A DNA stretch of 32,795 bases from Verrucomicrobia subdivision 6 bacterium (GCA_945866245.1 CAMBGW010000002.1:1-32795); one strand, 5' to 3'; numbered from the stretch's first letter, positions 1-8,559 are shown. Numbers and translations: made by a program. The notes: a model not told the origin generated them from the sequence alone.

Positions 1-339
1 GCCGTCCTCGGTGCCCTCGGCGCCGGTGATATCGGAGCCCACTTTCCCAATACCGACCCCAAGTGGAAAAATGTCGCCAGTACTCTCTTCCTGGCTGAAT
101 CCGCCCGCCTCGCCAAAGCAAAAAAAGCCACCATCCTCAACGTCGACGCCACTCTGCTGGCTGAAGCCCCCAAGCTTCTCCCCCACTTTCCCGCCATGTG
201 CCAAAAAATCGCCGCCGCCCTCGGTCTGCCCGTCGATCGAGTCAATATGAAGGCTACCACCAATGAGAAGCTCGGTTTTATTGGTCGAGGAGATGGTATC
301 GCCGCTCTTGCCGTGGCCGCCCTCGACGTTCCCGAATGA
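1..339 (+). CDS. ispF: 2-C-methyl-D-erythritol 2,4-cyclodiphosphate synthase, C-terminal part
   Basis: Open from the first base of the window to a TGA at 337-339; the N-terminus lies outside. The 112 visible codons read like the C-terminal two thirds of IspF: GAGDIGAHFPNTDPKWK near the start, then ILNVDATLLAEAPKLLPH, then VNMKATTNEKLGF and GRGDGIAAL at the end. These are the conserved strand and loop motifs of the family, which closes CDP-ME 2-phosphate to MECDP in the non-mevalonate isoprenoid pathway. That pathway would supply the squalene needed by the triterpenoid genes further along. The stop overlaps the tmk start as ATGA. The metal-binding DxH at the N-terminus cannot be checked here. 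Confidence 0.95.
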   Translation, partial: AVLGALGAGDIGAHFPNTDPKWKNVASTLFLAESARLAKAKKATILNVDATLLAEAPKLLPHFPAMCQKIAAALGLPVDRVNMKATTNEKLGFIGRGDGIAALAVAALDVPE

Positions 340-989
340 CCTCCGCAGGTCGCTTCCTCACTTTTGAAGGGTGCGAGGGGTGCGGCAAAAGCACTCAAAT
401 CACATCCACCCTCGCTTGGCTTCGCTCGGCAAAGCTCACCGTACACGAGGTTCGAGAACCCGGCGGTACCCCAGTGGGCGAGGTCATTCGCCACCTCCTC
501 AAACACGATCCCGTGGGCCAATCCATGACCGCCGAAACGGAACTCCTCCTCTTCGCCGCCAGCCGAGCCGAGCTCGTCCGCCAAACGATCCTTCCTGCGC
601 TGACCCGAGGCGATTGGATCATTGCCGACCGCTTCCACGACTCCACCACCGTTTTCCAAGGCAATGCCCGTGGCCTTCCCATGGAAGAAGTATCCTTTAT
701 CAACCGCTACGCCATCGCCCAGCGCGAACCCGATCTCACTCTCGTCCTCGATCTCGATCCCGCCGAGGCCCGAAGTCGCGCCCTTCGTCGCCCCCGACCT
801 GCCGGCCAAAAAGACCGGCTGGAGGATCTGGACCTAGGGTTTTACCAGAAAGTAGCTGAAGGATATCGCGCCCTCGCCCAAAGAGAACCCAAGCGGGTCA
901 AGCTGATCGACGCATCAGGTTCGCGCGAACAAACCTTCGCCATGATCCAAAAGGAGCTCCGCCATGCCTTTTCCTCCCTCCCGCGTTGA
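336..989 (+). CDS. tmk: Thymidylate kinase
   Basis: A protein of 217 residues, normal for bacterial Tmk, which phosphorylates dTMP to dTDP. Visible motifs: P-loop GCEGCGKST (residues 12-20), the REPGG segment (40-44), the DRF motif (98-100) followed by STTVFQG, and an arginine-rich LID region RRPRPAGQKDR in the second half. The ATG overlaps the ispF stop by four bases and the 3' end overlaps holB by 26 bases, so ispF-tmk-holB are probably translated from one message. The tmk-holB pairing is common in bacteria. Confidence 0.96.
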   Translation: MTSAGRFLTFEGCEGCGKSTQITSTLAWLRSAKLTVHEVREPGGTPVGEVIRHLLKHDPVGQSMTAETELLLFAASRAELVRQTILPALTRGDWIIADRFHDSTTVFQGNARGLPMEEVSFINRYAIAQREPDLTLVLDLDPAEARSRALRRPRPAGQKDRLEDLDLGFYQKVAEGYRALAQREPKRVKLIDASGSREQTFAMIQKELRHAFSSLPR

Positions 990-1824
990 GGAGCTGTTCC
1001 AAACCGCCGCGAAAGAAGGTCGCCTCGCCCACGCCTACCTCCTCACCGGAGCTCCGCCGGCCGAACTGGAGTCACTTGGAAAAGGCCTAGCCGCCAACCT
1101 TCTCGATGCCGATTTAGAGGGACACCCCGATTTTTTTGTACTCCGCCCTGAATCCAAATCCCGCCGCGTCTCGATCGCCCAAGTCCGCTCTCTGGAACAC
1201 TCTCTCTCCCGCCGCCCTCACAAAGCCCCACTCAAAGTCGCCCTTATCTTAGAGGCTGAGCGGATGTGCCTCCCTCCTGCCGAGGCAGCGAACGCTTTTC
1301 TCAAAACCTTGGAAGAGCCCCCCGATCACTCCCTCTTAATTCTCACCTCCGACCGCCCCGAGCAGCTTCTGCCCACCGTGCGCTCCCGCTGTCTCACCTT
1401 TCCTATTCTTCCCGACAAGCACCCCGCCCCGATCGAGGGGATCGATGAACTCACCCGCCTCTGGGCCGAGTCATCCGAACCCACCCCGCTCGCCGCCTAC
1501 CGACGCGCCTCCATCCTACAATCCTTTCTCCTATCCACTCGCGATCGCCTCAACGCCCAAAGTGAACAGGAGGTGGAAGATGAAGAGGGGGACGAAAATG
1601 AGTCTGCTCAATCAGCCTCCTTGGCAGGCCAACTGGTGCGCGTTCGTGAAGACATTATCACCCACCTAATCCGCTCCGCCTGGAGCCGAGCTCAATCCAG
1701 CCTCCGCCCCGAAATTGTCCGCGAGGTCGACTCCCTCGAAAAACTTCGGCTCGCCCTTGCCCGAAATATCGACCCCACCCTCGCCATCGAGGTCTCCTGC
1801 CTCCGCATCGCCGGCCTCACCTAA
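964..1824 (+). CDS. holB: DNA polymerase III delta' subunit (clamp loader)
   Basis: A protein of 286 residues of the AAA+ clamp-loader family. HAYLLTGAPPAE (23-34) sits at the P-loop position but lacks GKT, as in delta' subunits that do not hydrolyse ATP. NAFLKTLEEPP (110-120), LLILTSDRPEQLLPTVRSRC (124-143) and the SRC motif are the family signature. The usual zinc-binding cysteines are not visible. An acidic stretch at about 199-217 (EQEVEDEEGDENES) separates the AAA+ core from the C-terminal collar region and is unusual. The start overlaps tmk by 26 bases; the next gene begins 98 bases after the stop, behind a hairpin. Confidence 0.88.
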   Translation: MPFPPSRVEELFQTAAKEGRLAHAYLLTGAPPAELESLGKGLAANLLDADLEGHPDFFVLRPESKSRRVSIAQVRSLEHSLSRRPHKAPLKVALILEAERMCLPPAEAANAFLKTLEEPPDHSLLILTSDRPEQLLPTVRSRCLTFPILPDKHPAPIEGIDELTRLWAESSEPTPLAAYRRASILQSFLLSTRDRLNAQSEQEVEDEEGDENESAQSASLAGQLVRVREDIITHLIRSAWSRAQSSLRPEIVREVDSLEKLRLALARNIDPTLAIEVSCLRIAGLT

Positions 1825-1856
1825 CACATACTCAAGAATACTTCCGAATTTCACTG

Positions 1857-1885
1857 ATACTTTAATGATAAAGTATTTTTATTTT
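1857..1885 (+). terminator. Hairpin plus T-tract after holB
   Basis: ATACTTTA (1857-1864), loop ATGA, TAAAGTAT (1869-1876) form a perfect 8-bp but AT-rich stem, followed by TTTTATTTT. It lies 33 bases after the holB stop. The stem is weak for an intrinsic terminator, so an operator role is the alternative. Confidence 0.45.
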
Positions 1886-1913
1886 GATTTCAGGCCGTTT
1901 GAGCCACTAATAT
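1884..1913 (+). promoter_or_regulatory. Candidate sigma70-type promoter of accBC
   Basis: TTGATT (1884-1889), an 18-base spacer and TAATAT (1908-1913). A start site about seven bases further on would fall at 1920-1921, only two or three bases before the accB ATG at 1923. No Shine-Dalgarno sequence precedes that ATG, so the message may be leaderless or nearly so. The -35 overlaps the T-tract of the hairpin upstream. Confidence 0.45.
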
Positions 1914-1922
1914 TGCCTTCAT

Positions 1923-2390
1923 ATGGATATTAAAGAGATTAAGGCGGTCATCGATCTCATGAGGAAAAACAGCCTCACCGAGTTCGAATATGAAAAAGAC
2001 GGAACCAAAATCCGTATCCAGCGCGGGCCGGACGGGAAACCCCAAGTCTTCTCCTCATCCCCAGGCCTCATCCCCGCCCCCACTCTTCTTCCCATCCCAA
2101 CCGCCCTGCCCACCGCTCCAGCGGCCACCCCACCCCCTCCGGCCGAAACTCTCCCCACCATCAACTCCCCCATGGTCGGCACCTTCTACGGCTCCCCTGC
2201 CCCCGATGCCCCTCCCTACCTCTCCGTCGGAACAGCCGTCACTCCAGAAAGCGTCGTCTGTATCATCGAGGCCATGAAAGTGATGAATGAAATCAAAGCC
2301 GAAATGTCAGGCACGATTACCGAAATCCTTGTCGAAAGCGGAAAGCCGGTCGAGTTCGGAAAGCCGCTCTTCCGCATCCGCCCATCCTAA
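1923..2390 (+). CDS. accB: Acetyl-CoA carboxylase biotin carboxyl carrier protein
   Basis: A protein of 155 residues. The N-terminus MDIKEIKAVIDLM matches the family start and so fixes the ATG despite the missing ribosome-binding site. An Ala/Pro-rich linker runs from about 48 to 78. The biotinyl domain follows, with SPMVGTFY (82-89) and the biotinylation motif EAMKVMN with Lys119. This carrier shuttles carboxylated biotin from AccC to the carboxyltransferase in fatty-acid synthesis. accC follows 36 bases later. The biotin operon bioFAD lies about 24 kb downstream in the same window. Confidence 0.97.
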   Translation: MDIKEIKAVIDLMRKNSLTEFEYEKDGTKIRIQRGPDGKPQVFSSSPGLIPAPTLLPIPTALPTAPAATPPPPAETLPTINSPMVGTFYGSPAPDAPPYLSVGTAVTPESVVCIIEAMKVMNEIKAEMSGTITEILVESGKPVEFGKPLFRIRPS

Positions 2391-2426
2391 CCCCCCACGG
2401 CGGGGAACTCCCTCTGCCACCCCAAT

Positions 2427-3788
2427 ATGTTTGAAAAAATTCTTATCGCAAATCGGGGCGAAATCGCACTCCGCGTCATCCGCGCCTGCAAAGACATGGG
2501 CATCCGCTCCCTCGCCGTTTACTCAGAGGCAGATCACGACTCCCTCCACGTCCAAGCCGCCGATGAAGCCATCTGTATCGGGCCAGGCCCCAGCGCTCAA
2601 AGTTATCTGAAAATCGACCGAATCATCTCCGCCGCCGAAGTTGGAGACGTGGACGCCATTCACCCGGGCTACGGATTCCTCTCCGAAAACGCCCACTTCG
2701 CCGAAGTTTGCCAATCCTGCAACATCCGCTTCATCGGTCCCTCTCCCGAATCGATCCGCCGAATGGGAGATAAATCCCTCGCGCGAGAAAATGCCCGCAA
2801 GGCCGGCGTCCCCATTCCCCCGGGAAGCGATGGCCCGGTAACTTCCGAGCAGGAAGCGATCAAAGCCGCGAAAAAAATCGGCTATCCCATCATGATCAAA
2901 GCCGTCGCGGGGGGCGGAGGCAAAGGAATGCGACCCGCTCACAATGACGTCAGCCTCGTCAAAGGCTTCCTCGCCGCACGCATGGAAGCAGAAAAAGCCT
3001 TCGGAAATCCCGACGTCTATCTTGAAAAATATATTGAAGAACCTCACCACATCGAATTCCAAATCCTCGGCGATAAGCGCGGTAAAATTATCCATGTCGG
3101 CGAACGCGACTGCTCGATCCAACGCCGCCACCAAAAACTTCTAGAAGAATCCCCCTCCCCCCTTCTCGATAGCGATCTCCGTAAACGGATGGGGAAAGCC
3201 GCCATCAAACTGGCCGAAGCCGTTCAATACGAAAACGCCGGTACGATGGAGTTCCTCGTCGATAATGCCGGTCACTTTTACTTTCTCGAAATGAATACCC
3301 GCATCCAAGTCGAACATCCTGTGACCGAAGAGGTCTACGGGATCGACCTAGTCAAAGAGCAAATCAAAATCGCTTCCGGCGAACGCCTCGGCCCCGAATT
3401 CGATAACCTTCGCCCCCTGCGACACGCCATCGAATTCCGCATCAATGCGGAGGATCCCGCCAACGATTTCCGACCCTCCCCCGGCACGGTCAACCTTTAC
3501 TACCCCCCCGGCGGCATCGGCATACGAATGGACTCTCACATCTACGGCGGCTACTCCATCCCGCCGTTCTACGATTCGATGATCGGAAAACTGATTGCCG
3601 TCGGCCCAGACCGCGCCACGGCCGTCGCCCGTATGCAGCGCGCCCTCGACGAAACCATCATACGCGGAGTCAAAACCACCATCCCTCTCGGCCAACGAAT
3701 CGTCCGCGATCTGGACTTCCGCCGGGGAAAATACTCCACCCACTTCCTAGAGCGGTTTTTCGAGCGCAAGGTCGAGACCCCCTCTTAA
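2427..3788 (+). CDS. accC: Biotin carboxylase subunit of acetyl-CoA carboxylase
   Basis: A protein of 453 residues, the usual length for a stand-alone AccC. It starts with KILIANRGEIALRVIRA (4-20), the N-terminal biotin carboxylase domain. The ATP-grasp glycine-rich loop AGGGGKGMR is at 161-169, and the catalytic set EMNTRIQVEHPVTE gives Glu288, Asn290, Arg292, Gln294 and Glu296, the same positions as in the E. coli enzyme. The C-terminal domain with RINAEDP and GGYSIPPFYDSMIGKLI follows. It carboxylates the biotin of AccB using ATP and bicarbonate. It forms an operon with accB; thiE starts three bases after its stop. Confidence 0.97.
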   Translation: MFEKILIANRGEIALRVIRACKDMGIRSLAVYSEADHDSLHVQAADEAICIGPGPSAQSYLKIDRIISAAEVGDVDAIHPGYGFLSENAHFAEVCQSCNIRFIGPSPESIRRMGDKSLARENARKAGVPIPPGSDGPVTSEQEAIKAAKKIGYPIMIKAVAGGGGKGMRPAHNDVSLVKGFLAARMEAEKAFGNPDVYLEKYIEEPHHIEFQILGDKRGKIIHVGERDCSIQRRHQKLLEESPSPLLDSDLRKRMGKAAIKLAEAVQYENAGTMEFLVDNAGHFYFLEMNTRIQVEHPVTEEVYGIDLVKEQIKIASGERLGPEFDNLRPLRHAIEFRINAEDPANDFRPSPGTVNLYYPPGGIGIRMDSHIYGGYSIPPFYDSMIGKLIAVGPDRATAVARMQRALDETIIRGVKTTIPLGQRIVRDLDFRRGKYSTHFLERFFERKVETPS

Positions 3789-3791
3789 CCC

Positions 3792-4478
3792 ATGGCGCCA
3801 GCCTTGGATCCCTCCCGGGCCCACGAGGCTCTCCAGCAAGCTCACCTCTACGCCATCCTCGACTCCTCGTACGCTCCTCCCTCCGCTTGGCCCTCACTCG
3901 CCGGCAAACTGGCAGACGGCGGGGCAGGTGTTTTTCAACTTCGCGCCAAAAATCTTCCCAAGGACGAAATCCTCACCGCAGCAAAAATTCTCGCGCCACT
4001 CCTCGCCCAACGTGGCCTCCCCCTCCTCCTCAACGATCATCCCGACTTAGTCGCCCCATCCGGTGCTGCCGGATGCCACCTCGGCCAAGATGATCTAGGA
4101 ATTCCAGAAGCTCGCCGACTCCTCGGTTCTGCCACACTCCTCGGCCTCTCCACCCACTCCCCTTGCCAAGCAACCGCTGGTCAGGCGCTAGGCGCTGACT
4201 ACCTCGGCTTCGGCCCCCTCTACGCCACGGGGACAAAGCCCGACTACAAACCGATCGGCCCCGCAAAAATCAGCGATATCGTGAAACAAGTAACTCTGCC
4301 CTTCTTCTGTATCGGGGGAATTACCCCAGAACGAATTTCGGAAGTGACCCAACACGGCGGCTCCCGTGTCTGCGTGGTCTCTTACCTACTGCAAGCCGCC
4401 GACCCCGCTGCCGCCGCTCGTAACATTCTTTCTCGGCTTGGCACTTCATCCCAACTGAAGGATGCTGATCGCCCATGA
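3792..4478 (+). CDS. thiE: Thiamine-phosphate synthase
   Basis: A TIM-barrel protein of 228 residues that joins HMP-pyrophosphate and thiazole phosphate. Motifs: QLRAK (49-53) for the pyrophosphate-binding arginine and lysine, LLLNDHPDLV (78-87), HLGQDDL (96-102), and YLGFGPLYATGTK (137-149). A C-terminal GGITPERI segment follows. An N-terminal extension of about 17 residues precedes the usual start near YAILD. The stop overlaps the next start as ATGA. No other thiamine gene is in the window. Confidence 0.93.
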   Translation: MAPALDPSRAHEALQQAHLYAILDSSYAPPSAWPSLAGKLADGGAGVFQLRAKNLPKDEILTAAKILAPLLAQRGLPLLLNDHPDLVAPSGAAGCHLGQDDLGIPEARRLLGSATLLGLSTHSPCQATAGQALGADYLGFGPLYATGTKPDYKPIGPAKISDIVKQVTLPFFCIGGITPERISEVTQHGGSRVCVVSYLLQAADPAAAARNILSRLGTSSQLKDADRP

Positions 4479-5380
4479 GCGTTCTTGTCGTCGGCTCGGT
4501 CGGAATCGACCGAATTGAAACCACCCAGGAGGATCGTTCCGATCTTTTGGGAGGATCCGCCTCCTATGCAGGGCTCGCGGCAAGCTTTCACGCCCCCACA
4601 AGCCTGATCGGGATTGTCGGTGATGATTTCCCCGCCCACCACAGGGCTGTCTGGGAAAAACGCAAAATCGATCTTTCAGGCCTTCAGATCGCCAAAGGAA
4701 AAACCTTTCGCTGGCACGGTCGCTACGAGGACAATATGAACAATCGGCACACCATCTCGACCGATCTCAACGTCTTTGCCGATTTCAAACCCCAACTTCC
4801 TCCCGCTCAGAAAAAACTCCCCTTCGTTCTGTTGGGAAATATCGCTCCCGACCTCCAACACCTCGTCCTCGATCAGATGGAAAAGCCGAAGTTTACCATC
4901 GCCGACACCATGAATCTCTGGATCGATATCGCACGCCCTCGCCTCCTCGAGCTTCTCCCCCGGATCGACATGCTCATCCTCAACGACTCGGAAGCCGCCC
5001 TCCTCACAGGCGAATCGAATCTTCTTCGTGCCTCCCGCTGGCTTCGCGAACGTGGTCCTCGCTACGTCGCCATCAAAAAGGGGGAGCACGGCTGCTATCT
5101 TTCCGGAAAAGAGGGTGCTTTTGCCGCGCCCGCCATCCCGCTGGAAAAAGTGCTCGATCCCACTGGGGCAGGTGACACCTTTGCTGGTGGCCTTGCCGGT
5201 TACCTCGCCGGTCAAAAAGAGATCAATCTCTCCACCCTGGCACACGGAGTTCTCGAAGGCACCATCCTCGCCTCATTTACCGTAGAAGACTTCAGCCTGA
5301 ACCGGCTTTCCGCTCTCTCCCCTCAAGATCTCGAAACCCGCCGAAAAGAACTTTCCCGCCTAATCAATCCTCATCCCTAG
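4475..5380 (+). CDS. PfkB-family carbohydrate or nucleoside kinase
   Basis: A protein of 301 residues with the ribokinase/PfkB fold. It shows the N-terminal strand VLVVGSVGIDRIET, the substrate-binding GGSASYAG (26-33), a LILNDSEAALLTG segment, and the anion-hole/catalytic motif DPTGAGDTF (228-236) with Asp234 as the likely base. Substrate cannot be read from the sequence; sugar or nucleoside are both possible. It is coupled to thiE by a four-base overlap. The ThiD-like hydroxymethylpyrimidine kinases belong to a related fold but are a distinct family, so a thiamine role is only a possibility. Confidence 0.88.
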   Translation: MSVLVVGSVGIDRIETTQEDRSDLLGGSASYAGLAASFHAPTSLIGIVGDDFPAHHRAVWEKRKIDLSGLQIAKGKTFRWHGRYEDNMNNRHTISTDLNVFADFKPQLPPAQKKLPFVLLGNIAPDLQHLVLDQMEKPKFTIADTMNLWIDIARPRLLELLPRIDMLILNDSEAALLTGESNLLRASRWLRERGPRYVAIKKGEHGCYLSGKEGAFAAPAIPLEKVLDPTGAGDTFAGGLAGYLAGQKEINLSTLAHGVLEGTILASFTVEDFSLNRLSALSPQDLETRRKELSRLINPHP

Positions 5381-5385
5381 TTTCG

Positions 5386-5394
5386 TGCTACACT
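5386..5394 (+). promoter_or_regulatory. Candidate extended -10 element before the small membrane protein
   Basis: TG (5386-5387), one base, TACACT (5389-5394) resembles an extended -10. No convincing -35 is seen. Transcription would begin about base 5401, immediately before the ATG at 5402, which again would give a leaderless message. Weak. Confidence 0.25.
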
Positions 5395-5401
5395 TTTTTC
5401 G

Positions 5402-5701
5402 ATGGAACCTAACGAGGAGATCGCCCTAGTTCTGCTTCTTATTGTCACCATCGGCTCCGTTGCCCTTACCCTTGCCCTTTCCGTCCTCCACCCCCGCTAC
5501 CGAGAACTTCGACCCCGCCTAGCCCTCTCCATCAAAATGCTTGGCTTTCCTCTGGCCGCGTACGGACTCCTGCGTTGGTTCACCTCCCTGCCGTTAGCCC
5601 GTTTTGACTTCTTTCTCATCGTCCTACTTCTTATCTATACGGTTGAGTTTCTGTTTTTCTTTATCGTCATGCGCCACCCTCCACGTGGTCCTCGTGTCTA
5701 A
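5402..5701 (+). CDS. Small three-helix membrane protein of unknown function
   Basis: A protein of 99 residues that I do not recognise. Hydrophobic segments lie at about 7-28, 44-62 (weaker) and 70-90, with a basic HPRYRELRPR stretch between the first two and a basic tail MRHPPRGPRV. No ribosome-binding site is visible. It lies between the PfkB kinase (21 bases upstream) and the desaturase (123 bases downstream). The hydrophobic pattern and absence of stops support a real gene, but only moderately. Confidence 0.6.
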   Translation: MEPNEEIALVLLLIVTIGSVALTLALSVLHPRYRELRPRLALSIKMLGFPLAAYGLLRWFTSLPLARFDFFLIVLLLIYTVEFLFFFIVMRHPPRGPRV

Positions 5702-5824
5702 TACGAGCCCATCCTGCTTTTTTAAAGTGCTTATAGACAAACGCTTCAATCCGACCTCCGTAACATCCTAGAGAAATCGGTTTCTAGAACTTGCTCTGTT
5801 GAAAATATCGAGCAGTCTTATCGG

Positions 5825-6775
5825 ATGTCTTCATCCATCTCACACGCCCAAGCAACAGATCCGCTCACCAAAACCATCCTCCTGGCCCTTGTCTGGCTAC
5901 CTATCTTCGGAGTGATCTCCGCCATTGTCCTTCTCTGGAACTCCTACGTTACTTGGGTGGACGTCGCCCTCCTCCTAACCTTTTTTACCCTTTGTGGCTA
6001 CGGTATCACTCTCGGTTACCACCGAATGCTCACCCACAAGAGCTTCCAAGCTCATCCCTGGCTAAAAACCTTCCTCCTCATCTGTGGCTCCATGGCCATG
6101 CAAGGCCCCGCCCTTCACTGGGCCGCCACCCACGTCCAACACCACGCCAATTCGGACGAAGAGGAAGATCCCCATAGCCCACTCAAAAGTCTGTGGCATG
6201 CCCACGCCGGTTGGATTCTCGACAACTTTAAACCTGACATCCAACGCTACGCTCCCGCCCTTTTGAAAGACCCCATCATTGTTGCCATCAACAATACGTG
6301 GTGGCTCTGGGTATTCACAGGTCTTCTCATTCCCACAGGCATCGGCGCGCTCGCTGCCGTGTTTTTCGGAAAATCGGTTTTAGTGGGTGCCTTCGGTGGT
6401 TTGGTTTGGGGCGGCTTCGTTCGCCTTTTCATGAACCAGCACATCACCTGGTCGGTGAACTCGATCTGTCACACCTTCGGCCGTCGCTCCTTTGAAACCA
6501 CCGATGCCAGCCGCAACAACTTCCTCTTCGGGATTCTTGCCATGGGTGAAGGTTGGCACAATAACCACCACGCTTTTCCCCGCTCCGCCCGTCACGGCAT
6601 GCATTGGACTCAGCCCGACTCCTCCGCTTGGCTCATCTGGATTTTCGAAAAGCTCGGTCTGGTCAAGGAGGTGGTGCTCATCTCCGAAAGCCGGATCCAA
6701 GCCCGCCTCGCTTCCCAACCCGATCCCGAAGCCGAATCGATCATCCTCCCCATCCCCGCTGAACAGCGGGACTAG
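5825..6775 (+). CDS. Membrane fatty-acid desaturase (delta-9 acyl-CoA desaturase type)
   Basis: A protein of 316 residues with four or more hydrophobic segments and the three histidine clusters of the membrane di-iron desaturases: HRMLTH (66-71), HVQHH (103-107) and HNNHH (245-249). The order and the surrounding motifs GYHRMLTHKSF and EGWHNNHHAFP match the stearoyl-CoA/DesC type rather than DesA-type lipid desaturases of the omega-3/6 group. It would introduce a cis double bond into an acyl chain in the membrane using O2, so it points to aerobic life. It is monocistronic, with a 123-base upstream gap and a terminator downstream. Confidence 0.92.
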   Translation: MSSSISHAQATDPLTKTILLALVWLPIFGVISAIVLLWNSYVTWVDVALLLTFFTLCGYGITLGYHRMLTHKSFQAHPWLKTFLLICGSMAMQGPALHWAATHVQHHANSDEEEDPHSPLKSLWHAHAGWILDNFKPDIQRYAPALLKDPIIVAINNTWWLWVFTGLLIPTGIGALAAVFFGKSVLVGAFGGLVWGGFVRLFMNQHITWSVNSICHTFGRRSFETTDASRNNFLFGILAMGEGWHNNHHAFPRSARHGMHWTQPDSSAWLIWIFEKLGLVKEVVLISESRIQARLASQPDPEAESIILPIPAEQRD

Positions 6776-6791
6776 CTTCTTAATTCCCTCA

Positions 6792-6834
6792 CACGAAAGA
6801 GAGTGGCGCAGACCGCCACTTGCGTGATGTTTTT
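6792..6834 (+). terminator. Intrinsic terminator of the desaturase gene
   Basis: AGTGGCG (6802-6808), loop CAGAC, CGCCACT (6814-6820) form a perfect 7-bp GC-rich stem. It can be extended by CACG/CGTG pairing at 6792-6795 and 6823-6826, and TGTTTTT follows at 6828-6834. It begins 16 bases after the desaturase stop. Confidence 0.75.
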
Positions 6835-6939
6835 GCCCCCTAGCGGTAGAGGACTATGCCGGCAGCGGCTGGATGATGCTTTAATAATCAAATCCTTCCT
6901 TCTTTCGCGCCTCTTTATTCCGAGTTAGCCTTTTTCCCC

Positions 6940-8520
6940 ATGTCCACTGCCCCCCATCTCACCATCTACGACACCACCCTGCGTGATGGGGCCCAGGGCG
7001 AGGGCGTTCACTTCTCCCTATCCGATAAACTTCGCCTCGCCGAACGCCTCGCCTCCTATGGCCTCCACTACGTCGAAGGCGGTTGGCCCGGTTCGAACGA
7101 CAAAGATCGCGACTTTTTTGCCGAAGCCAAAAAACTCCGCTGGACCTCATGTAAATTAGCCGCTTTCGGCTCCACCCGTCGCCCCAACACCGAAACCTCT
7201 AATGACTCCCAAGTCCGGCTCCTTCTGGAGGCGGAAACTCCCGTGGTGACCATCTTTGGGAAAAGCTGGCTCCTCCACGTCGAAAAAGTCCTGCGCACCA
7301 CCCCCACAGAAAATCTCCGAATGATCTCCGATACCGTAGCCCTCCTCAAAAAAGAGGGCCGGGAAGCCATCTACGATGCCGAACACTTCTTTGACGGCTA
7401 CTCCGCCGACTCGGACTACGCCCTCCGCACCTTAGAGGCTGCAGCCGAAGCCGGTGCCGACTATCTCGTCCTCTGTGAGACCAACGGAGGTCGCCTTCCC
7501 TCCGAAATCAGTACGATCGTTCGCGCCGTGCAAACCCGCTTTCCAAAATTGAAATTGGGAATCCATACCCACAACGACTGCGGACTCGGGGTCGCCAATG
7601 CCGTCGCCGCCGTCCAAGAGGGCGCCCTTCAAGTCCAAGGTACGATCAACGGGTACGGAGAGCGCACAGGAAATTGCAACCTGACCACCCTCCTTCCCCT
7701 TCTCGAGCTCAAACTTGGAAAGAAAGTCCTGCCGCAGGGCAATCTGCGGCAACTTTCCGAACTCTCTGCCTTTGTCGACGAACTGGCCAATCTACATCAC
7801 GACCCACGCGCCCCCTTTGTTGGCCGAACTGCCTTCGCCCACAAAGGCGGCATGCACGTTAATGCGGTCAACAAACTTGCCGCCAGCTTTGAGCACATCG
7901 AGCCCGCCTCTGTCGGCAACAGCCAGCGCATCCTCGTCGGCGAACTTTCCGGAGGTGCGAATGTCATGATGAAGGCGCGTGAACTCGGCGTCACCGTAGA
8001 TGAAAAATCAGCGCAAACTCGGGCTATTTTAGCGAGGATCAAAAAACTGGAGAAAGATGGGTATGAGTTTGAAGCGGCTGACGCCTCATTTGAACTTCTG
8101 GTCCGCCGATCCCTCGAGAAGATCCCTGCCCCCTTCCAGATCGAGTCCTATGAGGTGAAGGTCGTTCGCTCCCGCCCCACCGCTCGGGAGACCAGCCATG
8201 CCAAGATTGCCGTGCGCATCGGTAAAAAAGTACAAAAGACCTCTGCCCGTGGGGATGGTCCGGTCAACGCCCTCGATGCTGCCTTGCGAAAAGCCCTGCT
8301 CCCCTCCTTCCCGTCCCTCCGCAGAATGAAGTTGATCGACTACAAAGTTCGCATCGTCAGCTCTCGTGGGGGTACCGCAGCACGCATCCGTGTTTTGGTC
8401 GAATCCAGCGATGGGGCTCGTGAGTGGGGAACTGTCGGTGTTTCCACCAATATCTTGGAGGCCAGCGCACTAGCCCTGACCGATAGTTTGTCCTACTTTC
8501 TTTTGCCCCGAACCACCTAA
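6940..8520 (+). CDS. cimA: (R)-citramalate synthase
   Basis: A protein of 526 residues in the isopropylmalate/homocitrate synthase family. The N-terminal TIM barrel carries DTTLRDGAQGEG (11-22), the HxH metal motif HTHND (209-213) and GYGERTGNCNL. The first motif with GEGVHFS and the VEGGWPGSNDKD segment are typical of the long CimA group rather than LeuA, which has DTTLRDGEQ. A C-terminal LeuA-type regulatory dimer domain occupies roughly the last 130 residues. It condenses pyruvate with acetyl-CoA to citramalate, the threonine-independent entry to isoleucine. It stands alone between two terminators. Confidence 0.9.
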   Translation: MSTAPHLTIYDTTLRDGAQGEGVHFSLSDKLRLAERLASYGLHYVEGGWPGSNDKDRDFFAEAKKLRWTSCKLAAFGSTRRPNTETSNDSQVRLLLEAETPVVTIFGKSWLLHVEKVLRTTPTENLRMISDTVALLKKEGREAIYDAEHFFDGYSADSDYALRTLEAAAEAGADYLVLCETNGGRLPSEISTIVRAVQTRFPKLKLGIHTHNDCGLGVANAVAAVQEGALQVQGTINGYGERTGNCNLTTLLPLLELKLGKKVLPQGNLRQLSELSAFVDELANLHHDPRAPFVGRTAFAHKGGMHVNAVNKLAASFEHIEPASVGNSQRILVGELSGGANVMMKARELGVTVDEKSAQTRAILARIKKLEKDGYEFEAADASFELLVRRSLEKIPAPFQIESYEVKVVRSRPTARETSHAKIAVRIGKKVQKTSARGDGPVNALDAALRKALLPSFPSLRRMKLIDYKVRIVSSRGGTAARIRVLVESSDGAREWGTVGVSTNILEASALALTDSLSYFLLPRTT

Positions 8521-8532
8521 ATTTCACCCTCC

Positions 8533-8559
8533 GTGGGAGTTGAGTCCTCACAATTTTTT
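8533..8559 (+). terminator. Intrinsic terminator after cimA
   Basis: GTGGGA (8533-8538), loop GTTGAG, TCCTCAC (8545-8551) pair as six base pairs with one bulged T; AATTTTTT follows. It sits 13 bases after the cimA stop. The loop and 3' arm also contain the -35 box of the tRNA-Asn promoter. Confidence 0.55.

Noticed and set aside
2523..3134. 203-codon minus-strand frame inside accC
   Set aside because: It is a mirror of accC codon usage with no start signal and no family resemblance.
5702..5824. Possible riboswitch or small RNA before the desaturase gene
   Set aside because: Only short stems such as AGAAA/TTTCT (5772-5785) are visible; nothing matches a known riboswitch core and no clear promoter or terminator frames an RNA.
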